DNA from: Haloechinothrix alba
GTDB lineage: Bacteria; Actinomycetota; Actinomycetes; Mycobacteriales; Pseudonocardiaceae
Length of the DNA stretch: 64,000 bases
Assembly (NCBI RefSeq): GCF_900188115.1
Contig: NZ_FZNW01000009.1
Location: forward strand, 124,001 to 188,000
Reading direction: 5' to 3'
The position numbers were made by a program, and so were the translations under genes. This document shows, piece by piece, positions 53,068 to 62,868 of this stretch (its first letter is position 1; each line of letters opens with the position of its first letter). Below the pieces are notes generated by a model, which saw only the letters and a list, made by a program, of their open reading frames with translations, was not told the DNA's origin and did not search any database.

Positions 53068-54047
53068 GCGTCTCCGGGTTCGCCGCGCCGTGGTGGTTCC
53101 TGCTGCTGATCGTGCTCGCGGCGGTCGCTGCGGGGTACGTCCTCGTGCAACGCTCGCGGCGCAGGCGGACGTTGCGGTTCGCCAATCTCGAGCTGCTCAA
53201 CAGGATCGCGCCGAGCTCGCCCGGCTGGGTCCGCCACGTACCGGCTGTGCTGCTGCTGGTGTCGTTGATGCTGCTGACGTTCGGCCTGGCAGGGCCAACC
53301 GCGGAGCAGAGGGTGCCGCGCGATCGCGCGACCGTGATCCTGGCGATCGACGTGTCGCTGTCGATGGAGGCAACCGACATCGATCCGACGAGGCTGGACG
53401 CGGCCAAGGATGCGGCGCTGACGTTCCTCGAGGAGATCCCCGACGGGGTGAACCTGGGGATCGTGTCGTTCGCGGGTACGGCGAGCGTCCTGGTCTCGCC
53501 GACCACGCAGCGGGAGAGCGCGCGCAACGCCATCGAGAACCTGTCGTTGGCCCGCTCGACCGCCACCGGGGAGGGAATCTTCGCCTCGCTGCAAGCCATC
53601 GAGGGGTTCTCCGCGGTCGTGGGCGGCGCCGAGGGGCCGCCCCCCGCCAAGATCGTGCTGATGGCCGACGGCAAGCAGACGGTGCCGACCCAGGACCCGA
53701 CCGATCCGCGTGGGGCATACACGGCCGCACGCGCGGCGGACGACGCGGACGTGCCGATCTCGACGATCTCGTTCGGGACCCAGCGTGGCACCGTGGAGAT
53801 CGAGGAGCGAGATATCCCCGTTCCTGTCGACGACGTCGCCATGGACGAGATCGCCCGCATCACGGGCGGGGACTTCCACAAGGCCGCCACGGCCGAGCAG
53901 ATCAAGGACGTCTACGCGGACCTCGGCGAGCAGATCGGTTACGAGATCGAGGAGTCCGATGCCAGCCGCCCGTGGATGGCGCTCGGCGCGATCATGCTGG
54001 TCGTGGCTGCGGGCTCGTCCCTGTTCCTCGGCCAGCGGCTGCCCTGA
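53064..54047 (+). CDS. VWA-domain membrane protein (BatA/Rv1481-like)
   Basis: A 327-residue membrane protein. Two N-terminal helices (about 10-28 and 55-75) precede a von Willebrand A domain with the metal site DVSLSMEATD (DxSxS). One C-terminal helix (about 303-323) ends the protein. It is the membrane partner of the MoxR-DUF58 module, which in other actinobacteria affects envelope stress resistance. The ATG overlaps the DUF58 stop (ATGA); an in-frame start six codons earlier is less likely. Confidence 0.92.
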   Translation: MSVSGFAAPWWFLLLIVLAAVAAGYVLVQRSRRRRTLRFANLELLNRIAPSSPGWVRHVPAVLLLVSLMLLTFGLAGPTAEQRVPRDRATVILAIDVSLSMEATDIDPTRLDAAKDAALTFLEEIPDGVNLGIVSFAGTASVLVSPTTQRESARNAIENLSLARSTATGEGIFASLQAIEGFSAVVGGAEGPPPAKIVLMADGKQTVPTQDPTDPRGAYTAARAADDADVPISTISFGTQRGTVEIEERDIPVPVDDVAMDEIARITGGDFHKAATAEQIKDVYADLGEQIGYEIEESDASRPWMALGAIMLVVAAGSSLFLGQRLP

Positions 54048-54179
54048 CCGGCAGGCATGACGGGCAGGCATGACGGGCGCCGTCGTGGTGGATGCGGCTA
54101 CGCGGTCGGGTACCGGTCGCGCGGGGGTTACCGGCTCGACGTGTGGCGGCGTCGGTAGCGTGCCTTACTCTTGAGGGTC

Positions 54180-54692
54180 ATGACGGCCGGAGACGACGAG
54201 CGCCGGCGGACTACGGGAGAGCAGGCCCTGCCCGCGCGCCTGCCGCCCCGGTCCGTGGACACCAGCGTCATGTTGTGGGCGGTCGCGGCAGGTCTCGCAC
54301 TGGTGAGCGTGCTGCTCGCGCTGGTGCTGCTGGACGAGCTGACGGCACGGGGCGCCGGGCAGGTAGGGGCGTCGACTCCGGCCGGTGCCGAGTCGATCGC
54401 GCGGACGGCGACGGTGTTCGGCATCGCACTACGACTCGGGCTGGCCTGCGCACTGGCCGTGCTGGCGTTCGTGATGCGCGGGGGAGCGAACCGGGTACGG
54501 GTCGCGCTGGCCACCGTGGGGGCCCTGTGGGTCGTCGGCGCCCTGTTGAGCCTGGACGACGCGCTGGCTGTCGGTGGGCTGGGCATGGTGATGGGGCTGC
54601 TCCGGCTGTGCTCGGCCGGGCTGATGGTCGCGGCTACCGTGCTGATGTTCCGCGCTCCTGCCAACGCGTACTTCGCGAGCCGTTCCGGCTGA
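54180..54692 (+). CDS. Small integral membrane protein of unknown function
   Basis: A 170-residue protein with about four hydrophobic segments (about 33-53, 80-98, 107-124 and 133-155) after a polar, Arg-rich cytoplasmic start. I do not recognise a family. The ATG has GAGGG 6 bases upstream. It follows the MoxR operon by 132 bases and converges on the trmL gene. Comparable small membrane genes occur at this place in relatives. Confidence 0.75.
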   Translation: MTAGDDERRRTTGEQALPARLPPRSVDTSVMLWAVAAGLALVSVLLALVLLDELTARGAGQVGASTPAGAESIARTATVFGIALRLGLACALAVLAFVMRGGANRVRVALATVGALWVVGALLSLDDALAVGGLGMVMGLLRLCSAGLMVAATVLMFRAPANAYFASRSG

Positions 54693-54725
54693 GCCCGGAG
54701 AACCGCGGCGGCGAGCGTCAGGCGG

Positions 54726-55196
54726 TCACGGCCGTGCCGCGCCTGCGAACGCGTGCTGGCGCCAGGCCTCGTAGACCGTGACGGCCGCGGAGTTGGCGAG
54801 GTTGAGTGAGCGGCTCCGCGGCATCATCGGCAGTCGCAGCCGGTCGGTCACCCACGGTGCGTGCGCGACCTCCTCGGGCAGCCCGACCGACTCCGGCCCG
54901 AACAGCAGCATGTCGTCGGTGCGGTACGTGACATCGGTGTAGTCGCGGGAGGCCGCGGTGGTGAAGGCATAGACGTTGCCGGGCGCGAGCGCCTCGCGGG
55001 CCGCGTCGATATCCGGATGGACGTGCACGTTCGCGAGCTCGTGGTAGTCCAGGCCGGCACGCCTGAGGTGGCTGGCCTCCAGCGAGAACCCGAGTGGCTC
55101 GATCAGGTGTAACTCCGCACCCGTATTGGCGGCGAGCCGGATGGCGTTGCCCGTGTTGGGTGGGATCTCCGGGTGGTAGAACACGAGTCGGAACAC
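54726..55196 (-). CDS. trmL: tRNA (cytidine/uridine-2'-O-)-methyltransferase TrmL
   Basis: A 156-residue SPOUT methyltransferase, the usual TrmL length. Motifs are FYHPEIPPNTGNAIRLAANT, LLFGPESVGLPEEV and LNLANSAAVTVYEAWRQ. It methylates the wobble nucleotide 34 of tRNA-Leu isoacceptors using SAM bound in a trefoil knot. The GTG at 55196 has GGAG 9 bases upstream. It is divergent from fabG. Confidence 0.94.
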   Translation of the reverse strand: MFRLVFYHPEIPPNTGNAIRLAANTGAELHLIEPLGFSLEASHLRRAGLDYHELANVHVHPDIDAAREALAPGNVYAFTTAASRDYTDVTYRTDDMLLFGPESVGLPEEVAHAPWVTDRLRLPMMPRSRSLNLANSAAVTVYEAWRQHAFAGAARP

Positions 55197-55355
55197 GATG
55201 GCTGGCTCCACGGTCGCGTGGTGGTGCTGGGCTGCCCTGATGGGCTGATCCTCGCATCCACCGGCCCGGAACGGCATGGCGCATGCCACTCGGGGCGACC
55301 GACTGAGCGGTAACTCGATAGCCTCGTGCGCGACGATGGTTCCGTCAACGGATGA

Positions 55356-56072
<717 letters not shown>

Positions 56073-56125
56073 CCGCGCGAACCGACACACCGACCATTCC
56101 ACCGATCGTCCGAACTGGAGGAAGC

Positions 56126-56893
56126 GTGCCAGGACTTCTCGACGGCAAGCGACTGCTGATCACCGGTGTGATCACCAACGCATCGATCGCGTACCACGTG
56201 GCCCAGGTGGCGCAGGAGCAGGGTGCACAGGTCGTGCTGACCGGGTTCGGTCGACTGTCCCTGGTGGAGCGGGTGGCCAAGCGGCTTCCGGAGCCGGCGC
56301 CGGTGGTCGAGCTGGACGTGCAGAACCAGGAGCACCTGGACAGTCTCGCCGAACGGGTGGGCGAGCACGTCGACGGTCTGGACGGGGTGTTGCACTCGAT
56401 CGGGTTCGCCCCGCCGTCCTGTCTGGGAGCCCCGTTCACCGAGGCGCCGTGGTCGGATGTGGCCACCGCGATGGAAGTCTCGGCGTACTCCTTCGCCTCA
56501 CTGGCCGTGGCGACCCGGCCGCTGCTGTCCGAGGGGGCCTCGGTCGTGGGAATGGACTTCGACGCGCGCGTCGCCTGGCCCGCGTACAACTGGATGGGGG
56601 TGTCCAAGGCCACGCTGGAGGCGGTGAACCGGTACCTTGCGCGCGACCTCGGCGCGCACGGCATCCGCGTGAACCTGGTATCGGCGGGGCCGGTCAAGAC
56701 CATGGCCGCCCGCTCCATCCCCGGGTTCGAGGAGCTGGAGAACGGCTGGGACGGTCGCGCTCCGCTGGGGTGGGACACGACCGACCCCACACCGGTGGCC
56801 AAGTCGGTCTGTGCGGTGCTGTCCGACTGGCTTCCCGTCACGACCGGCTCGATGATCATGGCCGATGGTGGGGTGCACGCGACCGGGCAGTGA
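56126..56893 (+). CDS. inhA: Enoyl-ACP reductase (NADH), InhA/FabI
   Basis: A 255-residue enoyl-ACP reductase. [14 protein letters not shown] is the NADH motif of the FabI group. Tyr154 and Lys161 in AYNWMGVSK (Y-x6-K) are catalytic. LHSIGF holds Ser91, the counterpart of InhA Ser94. It carries out the last step of each fatty acid elongation cycle. It starts with GTG after GGAGG, 53 bases after fabG. Confidence 0.95.
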   Translation: MPGLLDGKRLLITGVITNASIAYHVAQVAQEQGAQVVLTGFGRLSLVERVAKRLPEPAPVVELDVQNQEHLDSLAERVGEHVDGLDGVLHSIGFAPPSCLGAPFTEAPWSDVATAMEVSAYSFASLAVATRPLLSEGASVVGMDFDARVAWPAYNWMGVSKATLEAVNRYLARDLGAHGIRVNLVSAGPVKTMAARSIPGFEELENGWDGRAPLGWDTTDPTPVAKSVCAVLSDWLPVTTGSMIMADGGVHATGQ

Positions 56894-56935
56894 GCCCGCG
56901 CCACGCAGCCGGAGAGGACGAGGGACACGAGCGCG

Positions 56936-57979
56936 GTGAGCTACGACGCGATGCTGTGGCTGTCGTTCGGTGGCCCGGAGGGGCCGCAGGACGTCATGCC
57001 GTTCCTGGAGAACGTCACCCGCGGCAGGGGCGTGCCGCGCGAGCGCCTGGCCGAGGTCGCCGAGCACTACCACCATTTCGGCGGGGTGTCGCCGATCAAC
57101 GAGCTCAACCGCAAGGCCATCGCCGCGGTGGAGGCCGAGCTCCGCGCGCAAGGCGTCGACATGCCCGTCTACTTCGGCAATCGCAACTGGACACCGTACG
57201 TCGAGGACGCGGTGCGCCGGATGGCGGCCGACGGGGTCGGCCGGGCGCTGGTCTTCCCCACGAGCGCCTACGGCGGTTACTCGGCGTGCCGGCAGTACGA
57301 CGAGGACATCGCTCGTGCGCGTGAGGTTATGGGGGATGGGGCTCCCGATCTCGTCAAGCTCCGGCACTTCTTCGACCACCCCCTGTTCGTGGAGTGCTTC
57401 GCCGATGCAGTGCGGGTGGCGTGGATGCGGCTGCCCGAGCACGAGCGCGGCGCGGCGCGCCTGGTGTTCACCGCGCACTCGATCCCGGACTCGGCCGACC
57501 GGGCTGCCGGGCCACCGCAGGACGGTGGTCGCCTGTACTCGCGGCAGGTCGCCGAGGCAGCCCGGTTGGTCGCGCGGCAGTGCGGTGTGGCCGACTACGA
57601 CGTGGTATGGCAGTCCCGCTCGGGACCGGCACACGTGCCGTGGCTGGAACCGGACATCGTCGACCACATCGACACCCTGCACGGCGCCGGCGCCACGGCG
57701 GTCGTGGTCTGCCCGGTCGGGTTCGTGTCCGACCACCTCGAGGTGGAGTGGGACCTGGACAACGAGGCCGCCGAGCACGCGGGGGAGCTCGGTATGGCGT
57801 TCGCGCGGGCGCTGACTCCGAGCGGGGACGCGCGGTTCGCGCGGATGGTGGTCGAGCTGGTGCGGGAGCATCTCGGTGGCGCCCCCGCGCGGAAGCTCTC
57901 CGACTTCCCGCGGGCAGGCTGCACGCTCAACGGCGCGCCCTGCGCGGCCGGGTGCTGCGAGCCGGCAGGCGCGCCGTAG
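56936..57979 (+). CDS. hemH: Ferrochelatase (coproporphyrin-type), HemH/CpfC
   Basis: A 347-residue ferrochelatase. It opens [20 protein letters not shown], and carries the metal-site histidine in [10 protein letters not shown] and the conserved Glu in [12 protein letters not shown]. The C-terminal tail holds cysteines for a 2Fe-2S cluster ([16 protein letters not shown]), as in actinobacterial enzymes. It inserts iron into coproporphyrin III in the actinobacterial heme route. Its stop is directly adjacent to the stop of the convergent TetR gene (57979/57980). Confidence 0.95.
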   Translation: MSYDAMLWLSFGGPEGPQDVMPFLENVTRGRGVPRERLAEVAEHYHHFGGVSPINELNRKAIAAVEAELRAQGVDMPVYFGNRNWTPYVEDAVRRMAADGVGRALVFPTSAYGGYSACRQYDEDIARAREVMGDGAPDLVKLRHFFDHPLFVECFADAVRVAWMRLPEHERGAARLVFTAHSIPDSADRAAGPPQDGGRLYSRQVAEAARLVARQCGVADYDVVWQSRSGPAHVPWLEPDIVDHIDTLHGAGATAVVVCPVGFVSDHLEVEWDLDNEAAEHAGELGMAFARALTPSGDARFARMVVELVREHLGGAPARKLSDFPRAGCTLNGAPCAAGCCEPAGAP

Positions 57980-58612
57980 TCAGCCTCCACCTCCGGCCAT
58001 GAACCAGGCCGCGGCGGCCCTCATGAGGCACTCGTAGCGCTCCTCGGCATCGATGGCCCCTTCGTACCCGACGATCTCGAGGCTCACCGCGCCGTGCGAG
58101 GCCGCCCACAGCACCCTGGCGATGTGCATGGGATCGGCCGGGGCGAACACCCCGGCACCGATGCACTCCTCGACCGCGCCGGCCAGCGCGTGTAGCGGCC
58201 GGAGGCTCGCGGCATAGGCCTGTGCCGATGGCTCGAAGCCGGGGATCGCCCGCTGGAACATGACGGCGTAGTACGCGCGGTTGCTCAACGCGTTGGCGCG
58301 GTAGGCCTGCCCCATGCCGGTGAGCCTGGCGAGCGGGTCGGGCTCGTGCACACTCCGCACGGCGCGGTCGAGCCGGTCGAAACCTTCCAGCCACAGCTGC
58401 TCGGCGATGCCGGACTTGCCGCCGAAGATGGTGTACAGCACCGTGGTCGAGCACCCCAGCTCGGTCGCGATACGCCGCATGGTCAGGGCACCGGGCCCGT
58501 GCCGCTCCAGAAGTTCGCTCGCGGTGTCGAGCGCGGCGGTGCGCCGGGCCGCGCGCCCGTGCGCCCTGGCCGTGTCGTAGGGGGTGGAGCCGGGTGCCGG
58601 TTCGGAGTCCAT
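57980..58612 (-). CDS. TetR family regulator divergent from a small membrane protein
   Basis: A 210-residue TetR protein with its helix-turn-helix at about residues 22-68 (RRTAALDTASELLERHGPGA, then LGCSTTVLYTIFGGKSGIAE). The C-terminal domain resembles the TetR_C_33/WHG group. The ATG at 58612 has GGAGCGAG upstream. A perfect 19-base palindrome lies between it and the divergent gene. It probably represses both. Confidence 0.88.
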   Translation of the reverse strand: MDSEPAPGSTPYDTARAHGRAARRTAALDTASELLERHGPGALTMRRIATELGCSTTVLYTIFGGKSGIAEQLWLEGFDRLDRAVRSVHEPDPLARLTGMGQAYRANALSNRAYYAVMFQRAIPGFEPSAQAYAASLRPLHALAGAVEECIGAGVFAPADPMHIARVLWAASHGAVSLEIVGYEGAIDAEERYECLMRAAAAWFMAGGGG

Positions 58613-58649
58613 GGAAGCTCGCTCCGCTTTGCTGTAACGCTGTTCTATA

Positions 58650-58668
58650 ACAGTAACGATGTTACTGT
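58650..58668. promoter_or_regulatory. ACAGTAAC-GAT-GTTACTGT operator
   Basis: A perfect 19-base inverted repeat lies 38 bases before the tetR start and 55 bases before the divergent membrane gene. Its half-site GTTAC is also used in the palindromes at 8757-8777. A further imperfect copy, CTGTAAC...ATAACAG, lies at 58632-58652. Confidence 0.75.
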
Positions 58669-58722
58669 AGATCGGAGTCGCGGTGCACGGGGGCACCGCC
58701 CGAGCGAGTCAGGAGAACCATC

Positions 58723-59160
58723 ATGTCCACATCGTCACGCAGGCTCGCGGCGATCCTGCTGATCGTCCTGCCGACAGTGGTGTTCGGCGGCGCCAGCATC
58801 CTCCGGTTGCTGATCGACGACCCGGCCTACGCGGCCAACCCCTTGCGGCAGGACCTGTGGCGCGCGGGCCACGCGCACGCCGGCATCCTGCTCCTGCTGT
58901 CGCTTGTCGTGCTGCGGTACGTGGACGAGACCGCGCTGGGACGCCGTGCCCGCTGGTTCGCCAAGCATGCCACGCCCCTCTCTGCGATCCTGCTGCCAGC
59001 CGGGTTCTTCCTGTCCGTGCTCTCCCCGGAGGCGACCGAGCCGAACGCGTTGATCAACCTGGCCTACCTCGGGGCCGTCGTGCTGACGGCGGGCCTGCTG
59101 ACCGTGGGTTTCGGCCTGCTGCGCGAGCCGGCGGCCGTGCCGTCCGTGCCATCCCGGTGA
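58723..59160 (+). CDS. TetR-controlled small membrane protein
   Basis: A 145-residue protein with four hydrophobic helices (about 8-28, 50-65, 85-103 and 110-130). The loop after the first helix contains DLWRAGHAHAGILLLL, with two histidines at the membrane edge that could bind metal or heme. I do not recognise a family with confidence. The ATG follows GGAG. The operator at 58650-58668 suggests that it is induced by whatever ligand releases the divergent TetR. Confidence 0.75.
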   Translation: MSTSSRRLAAILLIVLPTVVFGGASILRLLIDDPAYAANPLRQDLWRAGHAHAGILLLLSLVVLRYVDETALGRRARWFAKHATPLSAILLPAGFFLSVLSPEATEPNALINLAYLGAVVLTAGLLTVGFGLLREPAAVPSVPSR

Positions 59161-59203
59161 CCGGCGCACGGCGCGCGCCTGCCCGGTCGCCAGCGCCGGG
59201 CGG

Positions 59204-60034
59204 CTATCGCCTGCGGTCGGCGTAGCCCGCGAACAGCCGCACCGCCTCGGACACCGCGGCGCACCGGGCCTCGCGCACGGCTGCCGCGAGCGGGCGCAGG
59301 GCTTCGGAGCGGCTGCGTGCCGCGCTCGCCGACTGCGCGCCGCCGGGCTCGTCGTCCGTCGCGGCCGCGAGGATCGTGTCCACCTCATCCGCGCGCTGCA
59401 GGACACGGAGCGCCTGCGCGGGCATGTCGTCCGGCCACGGCGGTTGCGGCGAGGCCACGAGGCGCCGACGTACGGAGTCGTGCGCGCCGGGGTGTGCGCG
59501 GGCGACGTCGAGGGCGTCGAGTTCGTCGGCGCTCGAGCGAACCGCGTCACGCAGCTCGCGCTCGGCCTCGGAGATCCCGGACGTGACGCTGTCACCACTG
59601 CCTGCTGCGGTGTACGCCGTCCACCTGAGCGAACCGTCGTCGGCCTGCTCCGGCACGAGGCCGATGCCGATCTCGTCGAAGACCACGGCCTCGCCGCGAG
59701 CCAGTGCTGCCCGCGAGAACGGGCCCGGACCGCCCAGTCCACGAACATCGCCTGCCTCCGGAAGCAGGAGTGCGGCGCGGGTGAGTCCGTGCCTGCGTAG
59801 GGCGGCGAGCAGGTGCGCGGGCGCGACACCCGCGGCCGGATCGGCCGCCGGGTCTGCCACCGGCACTACGGCGAGGTCGAACGTTTCGGCGGCTCCGTCG
59901 TCGGCGGCCAGCACCCTGTGCCGCTGCGTCCAGTACAGCAGCGCGTCGAGCACATCGTCGGAGGCGGCGCGCTGGGTGAGCCACGCCGACGACCAGACGG
60001 CGAGTGTTGCAGAGGGACAGCACACGACCGTCAA
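59204..60034 (-). CDS. Conserved actinobacterial protein, Rv1486c-like
   Basis: About 276 residues, cytoplasmic. The start is uncertain: the conserved part begins TVVCCPSATLAVWSSAWLTQ, so a TTG at 60034 is proposed; the frame itself stays open to 60097. The body contains HLLAALRRHGLTRAALLLPE and GEAVVFDEIGIGLVPE. Mycobacteria have such a gene, Rv1486c, near hemH in the same orientation. Function is unknown. No domain was recognised. Confidence 0.7.
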   Translation of the reverse strand: MTVVCCPSATLAVWSSAWLTQRAASDDVLDALLYWTQRHRVLAADDGAAETFDLAVVPVADPAADPAAGVAPAHLLAALRRHGLTRAALLLPEAGDVRGLGGPGPFSRAALARGEAVVFDEIGIGLVPEQADDGSLRWTAYTAAGSGDSVTSGISEAERELRDAVRSSADELDALDVARAHPGAHDSVRRRLVASPQPPWPDDMPAQALRVLQRADEVDTILAAATDDEPGGAQSASAARSRSEALRPLAAAVREARCAAVSEAVRLFAGYADRRR

Positions 60035-60112
60035 GGATACGGGACAGGCCGCGCGCCGGTGTACCGTGCCGGGCCCGCGTGGACCCTGCCCCGGCACCTG
60101 CCCGGGGCGGGC

Positions 60113-61297
60113 TCAGGGTGCCTGCACGATCCCGGACCCCACATCGGTCGACGGCAGTGGCAACCGGCGTGCCGACTGGCTCAACCGGGCCCGGAGCTCC
60201 CAGTCCCGCGCGCCGGTGTCCTCGGCGATCAGCGCGGCCACCCCGGCGACGTGTGGCGTGGCCATGCTCGTGCCGCTGATGGTGTTGACGCGTTCGGGCA
60301 TCGGCCAGCTGGAGTGGATGTCCACACCGGGCGCGACGGCGTCGACCTGGCCGACATCGCCGACCGTGCCGGAGGAGAAGTCGGCGATGTCGAGCTCCCG
60401 GTCGACCGCGCCGATGGCCATGATGGTGGGGCTGTTGGCCGGATGGCCGACCGGCGCGACCACGCCACTGTCGCGGCGGCTCTCGTTGCCCGCGGCCGCG
60501 ATGACGAGCGTTCCCCGGTTCATCGCGCGAACCGCGGCCTCCTCGAAGGCACGGGAGTACGGTTCGCCCGGCTCGGCAGGGGAGCCGAGCGACATCGACA
60601 CGACCGCGCATCCGTGCTGCACGGCCCACGAGATCCCCGTGAGGATCGAACCGTCCGTGCCCGCCCCCTGGCTGTCGAGCACCTTGCCGGAGTAGATCTC
60701 GGACCCGTGGGCGACGCCGTAACCGGGACCTTCGGCAGGCTCGCGGGGCCCGCAGGCCGAGCCGATCACGTGCGTGCCGTGACCGTGCGCGTCACCGGCG
60801 TCCTCCTCCTCGACGAAGGAGTTTCGTTCGACCGTGCGGCCGGAGTAGTCGGGATGTTCGGCGTCGAACCCGGTGTCCAGGATCGCCACCCGCACGCCTG
60901 CGCCGGTAGCCGTGCTGCCGGGCGCCCGCACCGCGCGCAGTCCCCAGGTGAGGGTCTCCTCGGTGGGCGGTACCGGCTGCGCGGGCGCCGGCGAGTCGAT
61001 CGCGTGGACGATGCGTTCGGGCTCGCAGGAGGCGATCGGCCCGGGCCGGCCGATGGCGTCGTACAACGCGCGAACCTGGTCGGGGTCGGCGCGAACGACA
61101 CAGAGGTCGAGGTCGTTGAGCAGCAGACCGTCGGCCCCGGCCAGCAGGCGAGCCATGCCCGCTGTGCCGCTGTCGGCCGTGTTGACCGTGCGGATCCCGG
61201 CCGACTCGCGCAGCACGCGCGCCCCGGCATCGGCAGCACCCTCGGCGAGGAGCACGAGGTACCGGCCGGTGTGCCTGGCGCTCGTGTGCCGTGTCAT
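60113..61297 (-). CDS. S8 family serine peptidase (subtilase) without signal peptide
   Basis: A 394-residue subtilisin-like protease. The triad is complete: Asp141 in VRVAILDTGFD, His173 in HGHGTHVIG and Ser344 in SGTSMATPHVAG, with oxyanion Asn271 in AAAGNES. Residues about 12-100 look like an inhibitor I9 propeptide (RYLVLLAEG to RIVHAID). No signal peptide or membrane helix is present, so it seems to act in the cytoplasm or leave by another route. The ATG at 61297 is preceded by GGTGG; GTG at 61309 is an alternative. It sits in no clear operon with its neighbours. Confidence 0.88.
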   Translation of the reverse strand: MTRHTSARHTGRYLVLLAEGAADAGARVLRESAGIRTVNTADSGTAGMARLLAGADGLLLNDLDLCVVRADPDQVRALYDAIGRPGPIASCEPERIVHAIDSPAPAQPVPPTEETLTWGLRAVRAPGSTATGAGVRVAILDTGFDAEHPDYSGRTVERNSFVEEEDAGDAHGHGTHVIGSACGPREPAEGPGYGVAHGSEIYSGKVLDSQGAGTDGSILTGISWAVQHGCAVVSMSLGSPAEPGEPYSRAFEEAAVRAMNRGTLVIAAAGNESRRDSGVVAPVGHPANSPTIMAIGAVDRELDIADFSSGTVGDVGQVDAVAPGVDIHSSWPMPERVNTISGTSMATPHVAGVAALIAEDTGARDWELRARLSQSARRLPLPSTDVGSGIVQAP

Positions 61298-61368
61298 GAC
61301 CATCACCACCCGTGTCGCCGATCATGGACCTCCATGCTCGCGCAACGCGATCGCGTTGTCACGCGATG

Positions 61369-62691
61369 TCAGCGCGGGGTGGCGACGATGCGCGCTCCGC
61401 CGGCCGGGACGAGTGTGATGTGCCGGGGGCGGACGCGCTCGGGACGGGCGCGTGCCGGGGTGATGTGATAGCTGGTGAGCACGGCGCGGAGTATCTCGAC
61501 GGCCTCCATCAGCGCGAACCCTGCGCCCAGGCAGCGCCGCACCCCACCGCCGAACGGCAACCAGGTGCTTGTGGTTGGGTTCTGACCGACGAACCGCTCC
61601 GGCCGGAACACGTCCGGAAGGTCGTGGTTGCCCGCGTCGCCGTGTACGACACCGATCGACGGCATGATCGTGGTGCGCGCGGGAATGTGGTAGCCGCCGA
61701 CCTCGACGGGCTCGGTCGTCGTCCGCGCGACCTCGGAGATCACCGGGTGCAGGCGCATCGACTCCTTGGTCACGGCTTCCAGGTAACCGTCGTCGCCCTC
61801 GTCCGCTGCCCTGGTCGCCGCTGCGTGTGCGCTCGGTCCGCGCGCGAGTTCGTGGAACGCCCAGGCGAGTGCGGTGGCCGTGGTCTCGTGGCCGGCGAGC
61901 AACAGGGTGACGAGCTGGTCGCGCAGCTCGGCGTCGGTGAGGGCGTCACCGTCGACCTCCACAGCGAGCAGCCGGGACAGCACGTCCTGGCGGGATGCGA
62001 GGTCCGCGGCCGAGCGGCGTTCGGTGATCTCGGCATGCAGCAGCTCATCGACCTGGTCGAGCGCTTGCCGGCCGCGCCGCCACCTGCCGAACCGTTGCAG
62101 CGTGGGGCTGTGCCAGCCGAACACATCGAGCGCGCCGATGTCGATGACGCCGCGGAGCGCCCCGCGCAGCGCGCTGAGGCGGGTGCCGTCGCCGAACCCG
62201 AAGACCACCCGCAGGATCACCTCGAGTGTGAGGCGCTGCATGCTCTCGTGTGCCGGGAAAGGCGTACCCCGCGGCCACCGCGCGATCTCCTCGGCGGCGA
62301 GCTCGGCTGTCATGCTGCGGTAGCTCCGGAGCGCGGCGCCGTGGAACGGGGGCATGAGCAGCTTGCGGATGCGCCGGTGCTCGTCCTCGTCCGTGGTCAG
62401 GACGGAATGCTCACCCATGACGGGCTTGAGGATGTGGTTGCCCTCGCCCGCGTGGAACGTCGTGGCGGGGCCGCTGAACACCGCGCGGATGTCCTCCGGG
62501 TCGGCCAGGCTGACCGCGGTGCGTTCGAGGAAGAGTTTGATCCGCACGACGGGGCCGTAGTGCCGGTGCAGTGCGGGGAGCAGCCGGTGACGCTGGGTGC
62601 CGAACAGCACGGTCTGGACCGGCATCGGGGCACGCGGCCCTGGCGGTGCGGGCAGTGCGCGGGGCGTGCTGTCCTGGACTGCTGCGGTCAT
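61369..62691 (-). CDS. Cytochrome P450
   Basis: A 440-residue P450. It shows the oxygen-binding I-helix LLLAGHETTATAL, the ExxR motif in TKESMRLHP, and the heme loop FGGGVRRCLG with Cys387 as iron ligand. It is soluble and needs external ferredoxin and reductase. Family number and substrate cannot be given. The ATG at 62691 has GAGGAGGG upstream. It is divergent from a TetR gene, with an operator-like palindrome between, and so is probably induced by its substrate. Confidence 0.94.
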   Translation of the reverse strand: MTAAVQDSTPRALPAPPGPRAPMPVQTVLFGTQRHRLLPALHRHYGPVVRIKLFLERTAVSLADPEDIRAVFSGPATTFHAGEGNHILKPVMGEHSVLTTDEDEHRRIRKLLMPPFHGAALRSYRSMTAELAAEEIARWPRGTPFPAHESMQRLTLEVILRVVFGFGDGTRLSALRGALRGVIDIGALDVFGWHSPTLQRFGRWRRGRQALDQVDELLHAEITERRSAADLASRQDVLSRLLAVEVDGDALTDAELRDQLVTLLLAGHETTATALAWAFHELARGPSAHAAATRAADEGDDGYLEAVTKESMRLHPVISEVARTTTEPVEVGGYHIPARTTIMPSIGVVHGDAGNHDLPDVFRPERFVGQNPTTSTWLPFGGGVRRCLGAGFALMEAVEILRAVLTSYHITPARARPERVRPRHITLVPAGGARIVATPR

Positions 62692-62740
62692 CGCGGCCCT
62701 CCTCGCTACTGGATCGTGACTGCCGTCATATACCCTCGAC

Positions 62741-62756
62741 TTATACACCCGTATAA
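62741..62756. promoter_or_regulatory. TTATAC-ACCC-GTATAA operator between P450 and TetR
   Basis: A 16-base palindrome with perfect 6-base arms lies 50 bases upstream of the P450 start in an otherwise GC-rich gap. It is probably the binding site of the divergent TetR. GTATAA may overlap a promoter box. Confidence 0.65.
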
Positions 62757-62868
62757 ATCCGTTGTCGAGCCGGGTCATCGGATCGGCCCGTGGGCGCCGG
62801 TGCGGTCGTGACGCCGCACCGGCGCCGGATACCCCGGAAGGTGCGGATGTGCGGGATACGCTGGCGGG

